Source of the DNA: Exobasidium rhododendri | Taxonomy: Eukaryota > Basidiomycota > Exobasidiomycetes > Exobasidiales > Exobasidiaceae | Reading direction: 5' to 3' | DNA length: 64,000 bases | NCBI GenBank assembly: GCA_026210745.1 | Contig: CP110630.1 | Coordinates: 5,394,001 to 5,458,000, forward strand | In this document: positions 44,443 to 55,582 of the stretch, one piece after another | Numbering within the stretch: position 1 is the stretch's first letter | Layout: the number at the start of each line of letters is the position of its first letter | Program-made: the position numbers and the translations under genes | The notes under the pieces: model-generated | What the model was told of the DNA's origin: nothing | Databases searched by the model: none | Seen by the model: the letters and a program-made list of their open reading frames with translations, nothing else

Positions 44443-46217
44443 CTATGAAGATGAAGAAAGAGCGAGTCTGATCTGGTCCTCTTCCGCTTTCCAGATCCTA
44501 TTAGATGCATCGCCGGGCAGGAGTGATTCGGGCAGTACAGGTCTGTAACGTCATGAGATGAATTGGCAAGCATTCAGTAAGAGGATGAAAAAGGAGCTCG
44601 AAACGTGCATCTTACCTTAGTAGACGTCCTTCGCGATGAAGTTCACCTGCCACAGCGAAGAGACCTGGGCTTGTCGTCTCCAGTGGCTGGCTACCGTCAA
44701 AGATCGGAACAACAGTGGCCCAAGTGACTGTTTCTGCCGCTCTCCGTGGGCTTTTGCACAGAAGCCAGGCTAAAGGCCACAGGATTGAGACTGTACACCA
44801 TTGTGCAAATCGAATCAGTCCACCAAGTATTGGTGAAGACTGCATTAATTGTTGATTGAGCGCTTCTTCTGCCTTGCCTCTCAGTGTCGCCTTCTTCTCC
44901 GAAGTAGTACGTTGACTACCAGGATTGACGAGCTCTCGCAACGCTTCGGCTGGCGTGATGCTTGTCTTTGCAGGACTCGAGTCTTTTCCCTCATCATGCC
45001 CCTCTTCCCAGTCCGCATCTTCCTTCACTTGAGCCTGGCTGGGCAATAGGTAGTCTAGCACATTTCTACCCCGTTCAAAGCCAGCAGAGACATTGATCAC
45101 GTTGACGTTGGTGATCTTGGTCGTGCTAATGTGCCCTTGATCATCAATGCCAGGCAACTTTGTCCTCGGTCGTACGTCGGCATCTGTCATGAGCTGGATA
45201 CGTCTTTGCAATTCTCTACTTAGAGAGAGCCACAGAAGCGCTTGAGCACCTTCGATCCTCCAAGGAGAATTTGGGGTGAAGCGAGATCCTTTCTTGTTCG
45301 GTTGTATCCTTTCGAAGTTGAGGTCACTCGCATCAAAAGCGTCGAGACCGGCGGCATACCATGGCGAAACGAGAGAAATGACTCGGATGTCTCGATGGGG
45401 TGGCAACAGCATCAAAGTAGGCAGCAATTTGTTTATCAATTGGAATCTTCCCAACACTTCTGCATGACTACTTTCCACTCCTTCTTCAGTCTTACGGGCT
45501 CGATCGCCTATCGAGTACTGAGTTGAGTCGAGAGGCATGAATATGATGGTGTCTATTCTTCGAGCTGAGGAACTGCCGGAAAGCTTTTCTGTACTACCAC
45601 CTCCAAGCCCACCCACCCCCGTACTTGCGCTCAAATCGCCCGCAGGCCCTGCTCCCAATCCACCAGCCTCTCCTGAACTACCGGAACCTTGATTCCACTT
45701 CTGGGCGAACGCTTCAACGCTTGCTAGATTGCTAATATCGCATTCCTCTGCATATATAAGAGGATTGGACGTCCCGTCTCGTAGAAGATGTATCACCTGG
45801 AGAATCCGAGAGGACTTCAGTGTAGGCGTAAGGAGGATGAGCTGAGCACCTAGTGACGAGAGTTGCGAGCAGACTAGTAACCCTTGCGAGGAGAATCCGC
45901 CCTAGTGAGATTGTAGTAGGATGTCAGAACTGTCTTCCATCGTCAGTCTGCAGCTCAGCGCTACTCACGACGACAAGCACAATAGTCCCATGCAGATCTC
46001 TCGCTTTTACACCTCGCTTCTTCACCAACGTTCCTCCTTTGTCGTCGTCTATCTCTCGCTCAGGAGCAGAAGTTGCCCTATCCAAATGAGCAAGCAAGTC
46101 GACGCCCGATGACCACTGCTTCAAGAATACGATGGCAAATATCGATGCCAGTATCACGGGATATGTCTCTAGAGCAAAGACGCTTGCCAAGGCCTCAGAG
46201 AGGATGTGAATAGGCAT
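44443..46217 (-). CDS. SDR-like (DUF1776-type) membrane-associated protein
   Basis: Rossmann-fold protein that resembles fungal DUF1776 short-chain dehydrogenase relatives; function unknown. Three exons: 45969-46217, 44616-45901 and 44443-44542, 544 residues, in phase. An N-terminal hydrophobic span (TYPVILASIFAIVFLKQW) suggests anchoring. Across intron 1 the first beta strand and glycine turn read TIVLVVGGFSSQG. Then come CDISNLASVEAF, a Gly/Ser-rich low-complexity insert, IIFMPLDS, and DIRVISLVSPW. At the place of the catalytic YxxxK the chain reads SPWRIEGAQALLWLSLSREL, so the catalytic tyrosine and lysine are absent. The C-terminal part has another hydrophobic patch (WCTVSILWPLAWLLC). An SDR scaffold without enzymatic activity is likely (inference). 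Confidence 0.72.
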
Positions 46218-46410
46218 GGCGAGTGGTGGACCTGATTCACCTACCTCCTTTGCAGTGAATGGAAGAGGGTGTTGGGCTTGGCCAGGAACCCCGACGCGCC
46301 TCCAATATTTCCAACTGTCTGATGCTCCACTTTAAGAAGGTGTCCGCTCGCTCGTTGCTTTTCAAGATAAGTACAGACCCACCTTTCGCTCGATAGATGG
46401 ACATTGGGAC

Positions 46411-47511
46411 ATGACACAGTTACTACAACATGGCAGCAGACGTTCACTGCAAGCATACCTACATACGTCATCGCTGTCACGCTCGCATGAAAATCCACTA
46501 GGGCTTCCACGCAACAATGCCCCACCCACGATGCCGAGGAGATCAAGAGGACCACCACAGCCTCGAGCTATTCCAAACGTAAAGTCTGTCATCGTCGTCT
46601 CCAGTGCTAAAGGAGGGGTGGGAAAGAGTACAGTGGCTGGTAAGTGGTATAGATCATGTCACTATCGCTTGGGTTGCCACTAAAGCGTCCCATCTCCTAC
46701 AGTCAACTTGGCCCTATCACTCAGCAGATGCTCCTTGCCAGATGGTAGGAGAGCAAAGGTCGGTCTTCTCGATCTCGACATCTTCGGCCCAAGCGTGCCA
46801 ATTCTGATGGGTCTGGAAGGTATTGGAGAGCCAGAATTGACAGCAAAGGGCGCTCTACTACCTTTGACAAATCATGGACTACCGTGCATGTCGATGGGAT
46901 TCCTGCTTCCGCCCTCGCCTGACGGGACTTCATCGTCAGCACCTGTAGTTTGGAGAGGTCTGATGGTCATGAAAGCAGTGCAGCAGCTTTTATTCGACGT
47001 GGAATGGTCCCAAGAACTCTCATCTCCCACTTCTTCCTCCCTTTCACCATCCAAAGAGGGACTGGACGCTCTCGTAATTGATATGCCGCCCGGAACTGGC
47101 GATGTTGCACTCACTCTCACTCAGCTGGTCAAGATTGATGGTGCCGTCATTGTCAGCACACCTCAAGAGGTAGCGCTAGCAGACGCAAGGAAAGGTGTAG
47201 CAATGTTCGAAAAGACAAACACACCAGTCATGGGAATCGTGCTCAACATGTCGCATTTTACCTCACCCGACACAGGCAAGCAGTATCCCTTATTTGGCTC
47301 ACCAGTGGCTTTTGACAAATTTGCTGAAAGTCTCAACATGCCAGTATTGGCTCGTCTACCTTTAGAGCCTTCAGTTAGTTCTGGCGGAGACTCGGGAAAG
47401 CCAATAGTCCTGACAAACCCGTCACCTGATCAAATTGGGTCCGAAAGTAGCGCCATCTTTCGATCGCTCGGTCAAAGGGTCTGGGAAAAATTGCTGCAGA
47501 AGAGAGTTTAA
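46411..47511 (+). CDS. IND1: IND1/NUBPL-like P-loop NTPase lacking the CxxC motif
   Basis: Mrp/NBP35-family ATPase. IND1 delivers iron-sulfur clusters to respiratory complex I in the mitochondrion. Two exons, 46411-46639 and 46703-47511, 345 residues. The N-terminus is Arg/Ser-rich (MTQLLQHGSRRSLQAYLHTSSLSR), consistent with a presequence. The deviant Walker A is complete, SSAKGGVGKSTVAVNLA (residues 64-80). LLDLDIFGPSVPILMG, LVIDMPPGTGDVALTLTQ and IVSTPQEVALADARKG also match the family. However, where homologues have F-x-C-P-x-C, this protein reads HFTSPDTGK (residues 261-269): both cysteines are replaced (Ser264, Thr267). Only C86 and C138 remain in the chain. The gene is otherwise intact. 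Confidence 0.9.
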
Positions 47512-47579
47512 GAGTTGTTCGTCATATCACTTGTATTTTATATGTACAATGCATCCGTCCAAAAAGCTGCTGGGAGCAG

Positions 47580-48376
47580 CTATACTGCGACTGCTGTTTC
47601 GAGCCAGTCGAGACTAGTGTCTTCCAAGTGGTCTTGAAGGGTTGTATACTGTCAGTACCCTAGAAGTGGAGCGGCCTGAACCTTAAAAAGCCCACTGCGA
47701 CTCACCATCGAAGTCGTTCAGAAGCTTGTAAGATCCTTTCACAATTGCTTTTCTTACATTCGCAATACTGCTTTCATCTTTCAGCTGAACGGCGCTTATG
47801 GGAAGTGACTTCGTGCTGCTTGATGAGACCGAGTAGGCGTGCAATGCGTGAGCAGTCGGTGAGTTCAACAGCGAATTGTTGACCTAGATTTCAGAGAACG
47901 AGAAACGATTAAATTCGACATCAGCACCCCATCCCCACTTACAACGCACCTGTAAGACGATTGCTTCCCTTCCTAGCTTGCTTCCCAGCAGGTGTGCGAG
48001 CTTTGTCGCTGTGGGGCTGAGTTCATTTCGAGTGGAGGAAGCTACATCGCTTGGAGCGTGATATATGCCGATGATCTGCAATGGCGTTGATTGCGAAGCA
48101 GCATACGCCTGTGTCTAGAATGCAGAGTCCAGTCTCTGAGTACTTGCTCAAATTACTCTATACCTCGCACAATCTCACCAAGCTCGCCGCTACCTCCACC
48201 ATTGGGCTCAATCTGTTCCAGTGATGCTGTACAGGAATTGACTTCTCAATATTGACCTTCGACGATGCTGTGCTACCGAGCAAGAAGCCCATAACTTCCG
48301 AAGCGGGATACTTTGCACAGTGCAGTATCAGTGTGCTGTATGCTGTATCACTGATTTCCACCGACGTCGCCGACAT
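47580..48376 (-). CDS. EMC8: ER membrane complex subunit 8/9
   Basis: MPN-fold-like subunit of the EMC insertase, which places tail-anchored and some multipass proteins in the ER membrane. Four exons: 48164-48376, 47950-48108, 47706-47883 and 47580-47632, 200 residues, in phase. N-terminus VEISDTAYSTLILHCAKYPASEVMGFLLG is the family hallmark; IIGIYHAPSDV is the middle strand. The obvious stop at 47683 follows GTGAGT and is intronic. Splicing to the acceptor CTTCAAG at 47633 restores the conserved tail DFDDHLEDTSLDWL, a strong check on the model. The family lacks the JAMM metal site of true MPN proteases, and it is missing here too. Confidence 0.9.
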
Positions 48377-48736
48377 GATATGTGAGTGTGTGTGTGTGTA
48401 TGTGTTTTAGAAAGGGAAAGGTCAACACTATTTAAACTCACACCATGCACTCTGTGGTGAACTTCGAGTCTTCGCACTAGCCAACGCTTATCGTGATGTG
48501 ATCCACGTGTTCCTGTCAGATCTTCTCGAAAGTTGGAAAGCAGTGTCTTGGAGAGTCGATGGCGAAGATGAAGGTGAAGGTGAAGTCAAAAGAGGCAGTA
48601 AGGTTCCCCATAGGAAGTCGTCACATCACTTGGTTACGTCGAGATACGAGTATTTAAAGGTCGCTTCCTTTTGATGAGAGATAGCTTCGAGCGGTGACAG
48701 AAGGGTAGGTCGTCGAGGATTTAAGCCGCTGCCGCG
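48377..48736. promoter_or_regulatory. Divergent promoter between EMC8 and NAA25
   Basis: 360 bp. A short (GT)n tract follows the EMC8 start. No other element was recognised. Confidence 0.4.
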
Positions 48737-51661
48737 ATGGCTTTCAACCCTTTGGCAATCCTGCATGAGAGGCAGTGTGCACCGATATACAATGCTCTAG
48801 ACTCTGGCAACCCCTCGGTGAGATACTTGTGGAAGAGATGCTCAATTGCGCTTTATGTTTTGCGCCTACTCACAAAAAGCTGTGTTGTTGACCACAGTCT
48901 GCCTTGAAGCAATGCGATGGACTCTTGTCAAGCCAGCCGGACCTATACCTGGCTACAGCGCTGAAAGCAATAGCGCTTCTTCGATTGGGGCAACGAGACA
49001 GAGCTGCAGGCCTGGCTGATATCCTGATAAAGTCGCAAGCGACCATCAAGAGCCCTATCATACTCTCTCCTCTCTGCATCGTTTTGTCATCTTTGGATCG
49101 TGCTCAAGATGAGGTAGAACTTCTAGATGCCGCGAGCAAAGCCAGTCCTACTTCTGTAGACATCGGTTCAAAGGCGTTCCTGGCAATGGTCAAAGCCAGG
49201 CAATGGCAGAGTGCACAGCAGACTGCTTTACGACTACACAAATTAGTATCGGCAAAGAATAAAAAGGACGACGAATACTTCTGGTCCTCGATGCAGGCTT
49301 ACTCATTAGTCGCCAACGATGCTACCTTGCCAGGTCATCAATTAGCGCTGCCTTTAGCCCAGAGGATGATAGCAAAGCATCTGGAAAGCCACCCTTTTGG
49401 TCCCAAGTCCGATGAAATAATGTACTTGTACGCCACGATACTGCGTAAACAGGGCATGAATCAGGCTGAGGAAGCTCTGAAATTGCTCAGTGATGGAGGT
49501 AACGGAAGAGATCTGTGCAAGCGCTCAATGACATTGGCAGCTCTGAGGTACGATTTGATGGAGGAGTTACATGATTGGAGGACAATCTATGAGGAAGGAA
49601 TGGCAGCTCTAAAGAAAGGTGATCGTAATTGGTCTAGAGTGCAGGAAGCCGTCAAAGGAGCAGTCAATCTAGCAGTACACGATCCACACTTCTCACTAGT
49701 GGACATTGAAACAGGGCTGCTCGACTCGGCTGTCACTGAAGGAAAGGGAAATCGCACCTTACAACTCGCATCACTATATCTTGTCAAGGAAATCCGACAA
49801 GTCGATACGCTTGCAGATCGGCCGACGAAATCGAATCTACTCGAGCTCTTCACTGCCTACTTTCGCCTCTTCTGTACCAAGGCATGTGCCTACGAGGACC
49901 TGGCTGACTACGTCCCTTTACTCTCTGAGCAAGAAGCGCAAAGCGCTACACAATTCTTGCAGGTTGACGCAGGGCTTCCATCAAGTCGTGCTTTCGAAGA
50001 TTTGGATCAACTTTACCGCCATCTCAATGCTTGCAAGCTCGTCAGATTGATGCAGGCAAAGGTAGGCACGACTGAAGATTCTGAAATGAAGGCTGCACTA
50101 GGCTTCTTTTCGCTATACCTCTGCGCTCTCCCGATCGGAAAAGATCTGCCCAAGACGGAGATGCAGCCTGCAGATGATTTCGCACTCTTGTGTGTCCAAT
50201 CTTTGATCCATGCGAGTGCTCTGCAGCGGTTGGCTGGCAAAGAAGAGGGAACTTCTACCCTCTATCTAGCCGTTGTCATCCTTCAGTGCGCCCTCCTGTA
50301 TTGTCCCAAAGGATATCGACTTCGCGTTCTACTCATTCGGCTGCTGAAGCAGTGCGGAGCGAGTGATCTAGCTCGAAGAGAGTACGATGAATTGGGCATC
50401 AAGGCGATTCAGCAAGATACTTTGGGCTGGATCGTGTCAAGTCGAAGCGCCTCGACGGTCATGATGGCGAAGACTGATTCAAAAGAGGAGGAAACACTAG
50501 CGGGAGCAGTGAGAGGCCTACAAAAAGTCTGGAAGGAGGCCAGAACACAGGTCCCGCAAATGATCTGCAAGTCATTCGGAAGTGGAATCTACTCCCGTGT
50601 GGAAGAGATGGTTGACTTTGGCGATAGGCTAGAAAATTCACTGGCCAAATGGCTGGTCACCGTGGAGACAGCCAGAAGCGAAGCTCTTCAGACGGCTGGA
50701 AACAAGACTAAGGACGGGGTTGAGAAGCTGAAGTCTGACTTACAAGACTGCAACACTTCACTGGCCAAAAGTAAAGTCTCTGATCAGCAAGACTACCACG
50801 TGTTGCTCGATCTGATGCCTGCCGAATGCTGCAAGATCGGTACCTTGACGAGTTCAGCCGCTGCAAAGGACCCAGGTGTGAGTCGACACCACCTGCTGAA
50901 CGAGGTCTGCGTGTACTAACAATCGATGATCTTTCCTCAGCTGGACTACCTGCAAGCCATGCTGCCAGTTGCTTCGGTACACTTGAATTTGGCACTGCCG
51001 CAAGGCAAAGCAGCTGATTCCAAGAACGAAGAAGTGAGTAGCTGGCTACCATGTGATGTTACACACACACGTAAAGCTCACTACGCTTTTGTATCCTGCA
51101 GATCACTCCCGAAGAGCTGTCGCTCTCTCGACTTGCTGTTGCCATCTTGGCCGAAGATGAGGCCGTCTTAGATTCAAGAGTATCCCAAGTCTTTGTTGGT
51201 GAGTTATGAAATTGCGCTCTTTCATTGTAGTATGCTACTTTCATTGTAGTATGCTGATAGTGAAGTGATGATCTCTCTCAGATGCATTGTACACCCTTCA
51301 ACAAGGTCATGGTCATGTCACGGGTCGGCGACAGCATGCGGCGAGTATAGCATTGGAAGCTTACACCCTGTTACAAAAGACGGTCGAAAGGAATAGGTCG
51401 ACAAATACAGTGTGGGACAAGAAAGCATCACAAACTTCGCTCACGTCCGTGGTTGAGTCTCTTCGATCAGAGAAAGCGAACGGCCCTCCCTCGCCGCCAT
51501 CCCAGGAATGGTGCAAGCTTCTCAACTCACTTCCCTCTGCTCTTCGAGGCGGACAAGACGGTCAGACTTTATTCAGGAAAAAAGCGAAGGAAGTACTGGA
51601 GGCCAGAGAGAGATCAAGCGAATCCCTGATAGAGAGGATGACAGCCGCCCTCGAAGCGTAG
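48737..51661 (+). CDS. NAA25: NatB N-terminal acetyltransferase auxiliary subunit
   Basis: Ribosome-anchoring TPR-like partner (Mdm20 in yeast) of the NatB catalytic subunit, which acetylates N-termini starting Met-Asp/Glu/Asn/Gln. Five exons, 48737-48817, 48898-50877, 50941-51033, 51102-51198 and 51282-51661, give 876 residues in phase. The start is diagnostic: MAFNPLAILHERQCAPIYNALDSGNPSSALKQCDGLLSSQPDLYLATALKAIALLRLGQ. The body is all-helical with TPR-like pairs (EALKLLSDGG, YLAVVILQCALLYCPKGYRLRVLLIRLLKQCGASDLARREYDELGIK). The length is normal for the family. Intron 4 carries an 18-bp sequence repeated in tandem (51219-51236, 51238-51255). Confidence 0.9.
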
Positions 51662-52045
51662 CATCTCGAATCCTCCCTCGTGTACCATATCCATCATCAT
51701 CATCATCACCCACATCAATTGCCCTTGCACCGCGGTGTTGCATTCCGATGTGCGTATCTCTGTGCCCGATTAGCGGACCACTGCAAATGATAAGGTCTCT
51801 TAGGCCGCCCACACCGATCCCGCGCACCCTTGAGTTTCGGCTTTCGCCCCGAGTGCATGTGGAACGCGCAGGCAGATCACATTCATTGATTGCGTTAGCG
51901 CACTTCTGATGGTCAAATTGCCGAATTGAGATTCCCTTGAGGTCACGAAGTACAGACGAGTCGAGCACTTTCCGTCTCTTCGCCTTTGCCGTCGCCTTCC
52001 CATCCTTCCCCTTCCCCACACCCCTACTAGACTTCGCTTAACAAG
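51662..52045. other. Gap between NAA25 and the M28 peptidase gene
   Basis: 384 bp on the same strand, with a short (ATC)n run near 51691. The promoter of the following gene must be here; no TATA box stands out. Confidence 0.4.
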
Positions 52046-54685
52046 ATGGAAAAGCAGGGACTGATACGCTCACGGGATGGCAGTGAGGATGACGACGTGA
52101 AGCTGCAAATAGCCTCGGACGAGTACACAAATGAAGACGACGACGCTCAATTCTTCCAACGAGCAAGCCAGAGTAGTCGCAGTCAACGAATCCGGGCTCT
52201 TTTGGTCATTGCCACTTCCGCCTTCTTGTTCTATTCCTACATCGTTCCTATTCTGGCCAATATTCCAGTCGAATTGACCCCCGATGGACTCCGAACACCT
52301 AGACCGCATCGTCGCCCCATCGGAATGAATGGTCGTCCTTGTCCTCATGCTAAGAGCAAACAGCATATTCACGGATACATGCACAACGCCAAATTGGCAC
52401 TGCAGCACACAAAGGAGGCAGGAAAGTCTTCCTTCGATGCGGTCGTTGATCCCAGTGCGATCGAGAAGATCTTTGAAAAGATGTACTTGCTCGTCCCTTC
52501 GGCAGAAGGAGCGAAGAAAGCACTAGAAGGTCTGACCGGTGTTACTCACGTTGCTGGCACCAAGGGCGATTACAGCTCTGCCGTCGCTGTTTTGGAGCAA
52601 TGGGGTGATCTTCTGGGTGCAAAGGTGCCGGAGAATTCCAGCGAAGCCGTCTTTGAGGCTGGTAGCGCTGAGAGTATTCGATACATGACTTCGACGCGCG
52701 AATCACGAGCACAAGAGGAACGCGGCAGCAGACATGCTTCTCCTCGACATGGTCATTCCCACCCACTGGGAGAACCAACGGTTTGGACTGACACATACAG
52801 CGTCTGGCTCAATTACCCGGTCTCATCTTCATTGACGCTAGCAAAGGCCAATGAGACCGCCCGACCTTATTTCCGCGCTGCTCTCAAGGAGGATGTCCTA
52901 CCCAAAGACCCCACCAGTGGCGACGGCTTGCCTACCTTCCATGGCTACTCCAAGACTGGAAAGGCGAGCGGAAAGGTGGTATACGCTGCACTCTGTACCA
53001 AGCAAGACTTTGAAAGGCTAGAGGAGCTCAAGATTTCCGTTGCTGGCAATATCGTACTATGTCGATACGGAGGACCGTTCCGAGGTCTCAAGGTTCGAAT
53101 GGGTGCCGAACGAGGAGCAGTTGGAACACTGATCTACTCTGACCCCTTGGAAGATGGAGCTATAACAGAAAAGAACGGATTCTTACCTTATCCTGAGGGA
53201 CCTGCTCGCAATCCCTCGTCGGTGCAGCGGGGATCAGTACAGGCAATCTCCATCTACCCTGGTGACGCTGCCACACCCGGAGCCCCATCCTACAGGAATG
53301 CGTCTCGATTAGATCCAGCTGATGCCGATCCGTTGCCTGCGATTCCCTCTCTACCCATAAGCTACATTGACGCACTTCCCTTTTTGCAGGCTCTCTCTGG
53401 AAAAGGAAAGAGCGCAAAGGAAGTTGGTAACGGATGGCAAGGCGCGGTACCTGGGGTAGAAGAGTACTGGACAGGACCTTCTGACGACATTGTGGAGATG
53501 GACAATCAGATGACAGAGATTGCCACTCCCACTGATATATGGAATACGTATGCAAAGATTCCTGGTGTGATTGAAGACGAGCTTGTCATCATCAGCAACC
53601 ATCGTGATGCTTGGACGTTTGGAGCAGGAGACCCAAGTTCAGGTACAGCCGTCATACATGAAGTCATCGCTGGCTTGGGATCTCTCGTCAAGAAGGGCTG
53701 GCGACCGATGAGAACAATTTTGATTGCAAGTTGGGACGCTGAAGAGTATGGTCTGATTGGTTCTACAGAAGCAGCCGAAGATTACCCTGAATACTTCAAG
53801 GAGAAAGCTGCCATCTTTTTGAACTTGGATGTGGGTGTTGCTGGAAGTGCAGCCCAGGCGGGTGCTTCCCCTTCCTTGGTAGACCTCATTATGAAAGCAG
53901 CTTCAGAGGTGGCAGATCCTAGCGGCAATGGCACGACCATCTCGCTGAAAACGCCTCGCGCTCTTGGATCTGGATCAGACTATACTGCTTTCTTGCAAAA
54001 TCTCGGCATTGCCAGTGCTGATCTAGGCTTTCAAGCTGGTCCAACTGATGCAATCTATCATTACCATTCCAACTACGATTCCTTCCACTGGATGAAGGAG
54101 TACGGAGACCCAAAATTTGCTCGTTCACATGCCATGGCTCTGTGGATGGGTCTAGTCACCCTCCGAAGTGCTCAAGGTCTCTTCTTGCCTCTAAACATTA
54201 CCAACTATGCCTCCGCTCTCGACGGATACCTGACAAAGGTGAAGAAGATTGCGCCAAAGGATCTTGACTTGAGTCAACTGAATGACGTGATCGCTACTGT
54301 CGTCGATCGAGCAGAAGCATTCGAAGTGGAAAAGGCGCAAGTGTCAGACAAGATCAAGAAAGCACTGTCTCGCACTGGCTCTCTATCACACCATCACAAG
54401 AAGCCTTCACCAGAGCTACGGAGATTGTTTGCGGAAGTGCGCTCCATCAACAAGAGAGCCATGGCCTTTGAGACCAGCTTCCTTTCTAAAGATGGCAAAG
54501 GACTTAGCAAGCGACCCTTCTACCAGCATCTCGGTGTGGCTCCTGGGAGGTACTTGGGCTATGGAGCAACGACGTTCCCCGGTCTGACCGAGAGCATCAC
54601 CTTGGACAACGGCGAGGGCACGCAGCACGAGATCCAACGTCTCGTAGATGTCCTCCACAGTGTTGGAAAGTCTCTCAAAGCCTAA
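52046..54685 (+). CDS. Glutamate carboxypeptidase II-like (M28B) membrane peptidase
   Basis: Type II membrane zinc peptidase of the PSMA/Vps70/transferrin-receptor-like group, probably vacuolar or secretory. Single exon, 879 residues. Cytosolic acidic N-terminus, TM span at about residues 52-72 (ALLVIATSAFLFYSYIVPILA), then a PA domain (GKASGKVVYAALC...NIVLCRYGG...GAVGTLIYSDP) and the M28 core. Zinc ligands and catalytic residues appear in NHRDAWTFGAGDPSSGTA (His, Asp), WDAEEYGLIGSTEAAED (Glu-Glu), FLNLDVGV (Asp) and YHYHSNYDS (His). The C-terminal dimerisation domain follows, ending GLTESITLDNGEG. All metal residues are kept, so it should be an active peptidase rather than a receptor-like relative. 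One of very few intronless long genes here. Confidence 0.93.
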   Translation: MEKQGLIRSRDGSEDDDVKLQIASDEYTNEDDDAQFFQRASQSSRSQRIRALLVIATSAFLFYSYIVPILANIPVELTPDGLRTPRPHRRPIGMNGRPCPHAKSKQHIHGYMHNAKLALQHTKEAGKSSFDAVVDPSAIEKIFEKMYLLVPSAEGAKKALEGLTGVTHVAGTKGDYSSAVAVLEQWGDLLGAKVPENSSEAVFEAGSAESIRYMTSTRESRAQEERGSRHASPRHGHSHPLGEPTVWTDTYSVWLNYPVSSSLTLAKANETARPYFRAALKEDVLPKDPTSGDGLPTFHGYSKTGKASGKVVYAALCTKQDFERLEELKISVAGNIVLCRYGGPFRGLKVRMGAERGAVGTLIYSDPLEDGAITEKNGFLPYPEGPARNPSSVQRGSVQAISIYPGDAATPGAPSYRNASRLDPADADPLPAIPSLPISYIDALPFLQALSGKGKSAKEVGNGWQGAVPGVEEYWTGPSDDIVEMDNQMTEIATPTDIWNTYAKIPGVIEDELVIISNHRDAWTFGAGDPSSGTAVIHEVIAGLGSLVKKGWRPMRTILIASWDAEEYGLIGSTEAAEDYPEYFKEKAAIFLNLDVGVAGSAAQAGASPSLVDLIMKAASEVADPSGNGTTISLKTPRALGSGSDYTAFLQNLGIASADLGFQAGPTDAIYHYHSNYDSFHWMKEYGDPKFARSHAMALWMGLVTLRSAQGLFLPLNITNYASALDGYLTKVKKIAPKDLDLSQLNDVIATVVDRAEAFEVEKAQVSDKIKKALSRTGSLSHHHKKPSPELRRLFAEVRSINKRAMAFETSFLSKDGKGLSKRPFYQHLGVAPGRYLGYGATTFPGLTESITLDNGEGTQHEIQRLVDVLHSVGKSLKA

Positions 54686-54770
54686 GGATGTCTCTCCATT
54701 CTCGTCTCCCGTTGGTCTCTTTCCATACGAAGTCGTATAGATTGCATAATGTTGTGGTGCTGAGAATACA

Positions 54771-55582
54771 TCATTTTGAAGCATACTTTGCCTTCTCTCG
54801 TGTGTGAGCTTCACTTTCTATTGAACACTTCTGCCCAGCACTCACCATTTGCACACCTTTGACCTTGTATCTATTGTGAGAGGAACATTTTCAGCGGACG
54901 TGTAGACCCATGATAAGACGGTCTTCATACTCACTGACACTTTTGATAAAACGCTGCGATAGTAGAGCGATATGGACGACAGGAGGCGAATGAGCAATCC
55001 ATTCGAAGTACCGGGACCTCCTCTTCTCATTGCGAAACTCACCTTGATTATCTGCACTGCAATCCAGAATGACCTTGTAAGCGCCCAGGCTTTCCGAAAG
55101 CAACGTCAAAGCATTGATCATCTTCTTCCCTAGTCCTTTGCCTTGAACATTTGCATCGACTGCAATATCTTCAATGTGACCAGCGGAACCTAAGTTACGA
55201 ATAAATTTGAACTCTAGTAACAAGGATCCCACTGCAACAATCTTGTCACTTGCTTTGTCGAGGATGACTAGAGTATAGTATGATTGTGGCTGGCTTGCCT
55301 TCATGAGTTGAAACTGTTTCCGATAGGCTGCTTGACCAGGATCGGGCGTCTCGGTGAGTGCTTGCAGGACAGAGAGATGACCACGCTCGTAGTCGGTAGC
55401 TGCTAAAGGTCGGATCTGGAGGGAGTTCAAGGGGCGTTGATCAATGGATTTAGACTATGTTGCTCTTCAGCTCTTGACAGCTTACTGACATGCAAATCAG
55501 AGCTCAATCCAGCGGAAGCATCCTTTGGAATCAGTGAAGATTCGAAGAGGAGGTCCAGCTGGTCTTCCGGTGTCAGAGGCAT
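54771..55582 (-). CDS. GNA1: Glucosamine 6-phosphate N-acetyltransferase
   Basis: Cytosolic GNAT enzyme that makes N-acetylglucosamine 6-phosphate for UDP-GlcNAc, hence chitin and N-glycans. Five exons, 55490-55582, 55043-55415, 54935-54953, 54846-54870 and 54771-54791, 176 residues in phase. Recognised by LHIRPLAATDYERGHL, VGSLLLEFKFIRNLGSAGHIEDIAVDANVQGKGLGKKMINAL (acetyl-CoA binding QGKGLG), LGAYKVILDCSADNQAFYQKC and the ending GVQMAKYASK. The last 22 residues are coded by three tiny exons of 19, 25 and 21 nt, inferred from splice signals and the conserved tail. Intron 1 uses a weak donor (GTCAGT), chosen because the nearby GTAAGC donor breaks the frame. Confidence 0.88.
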
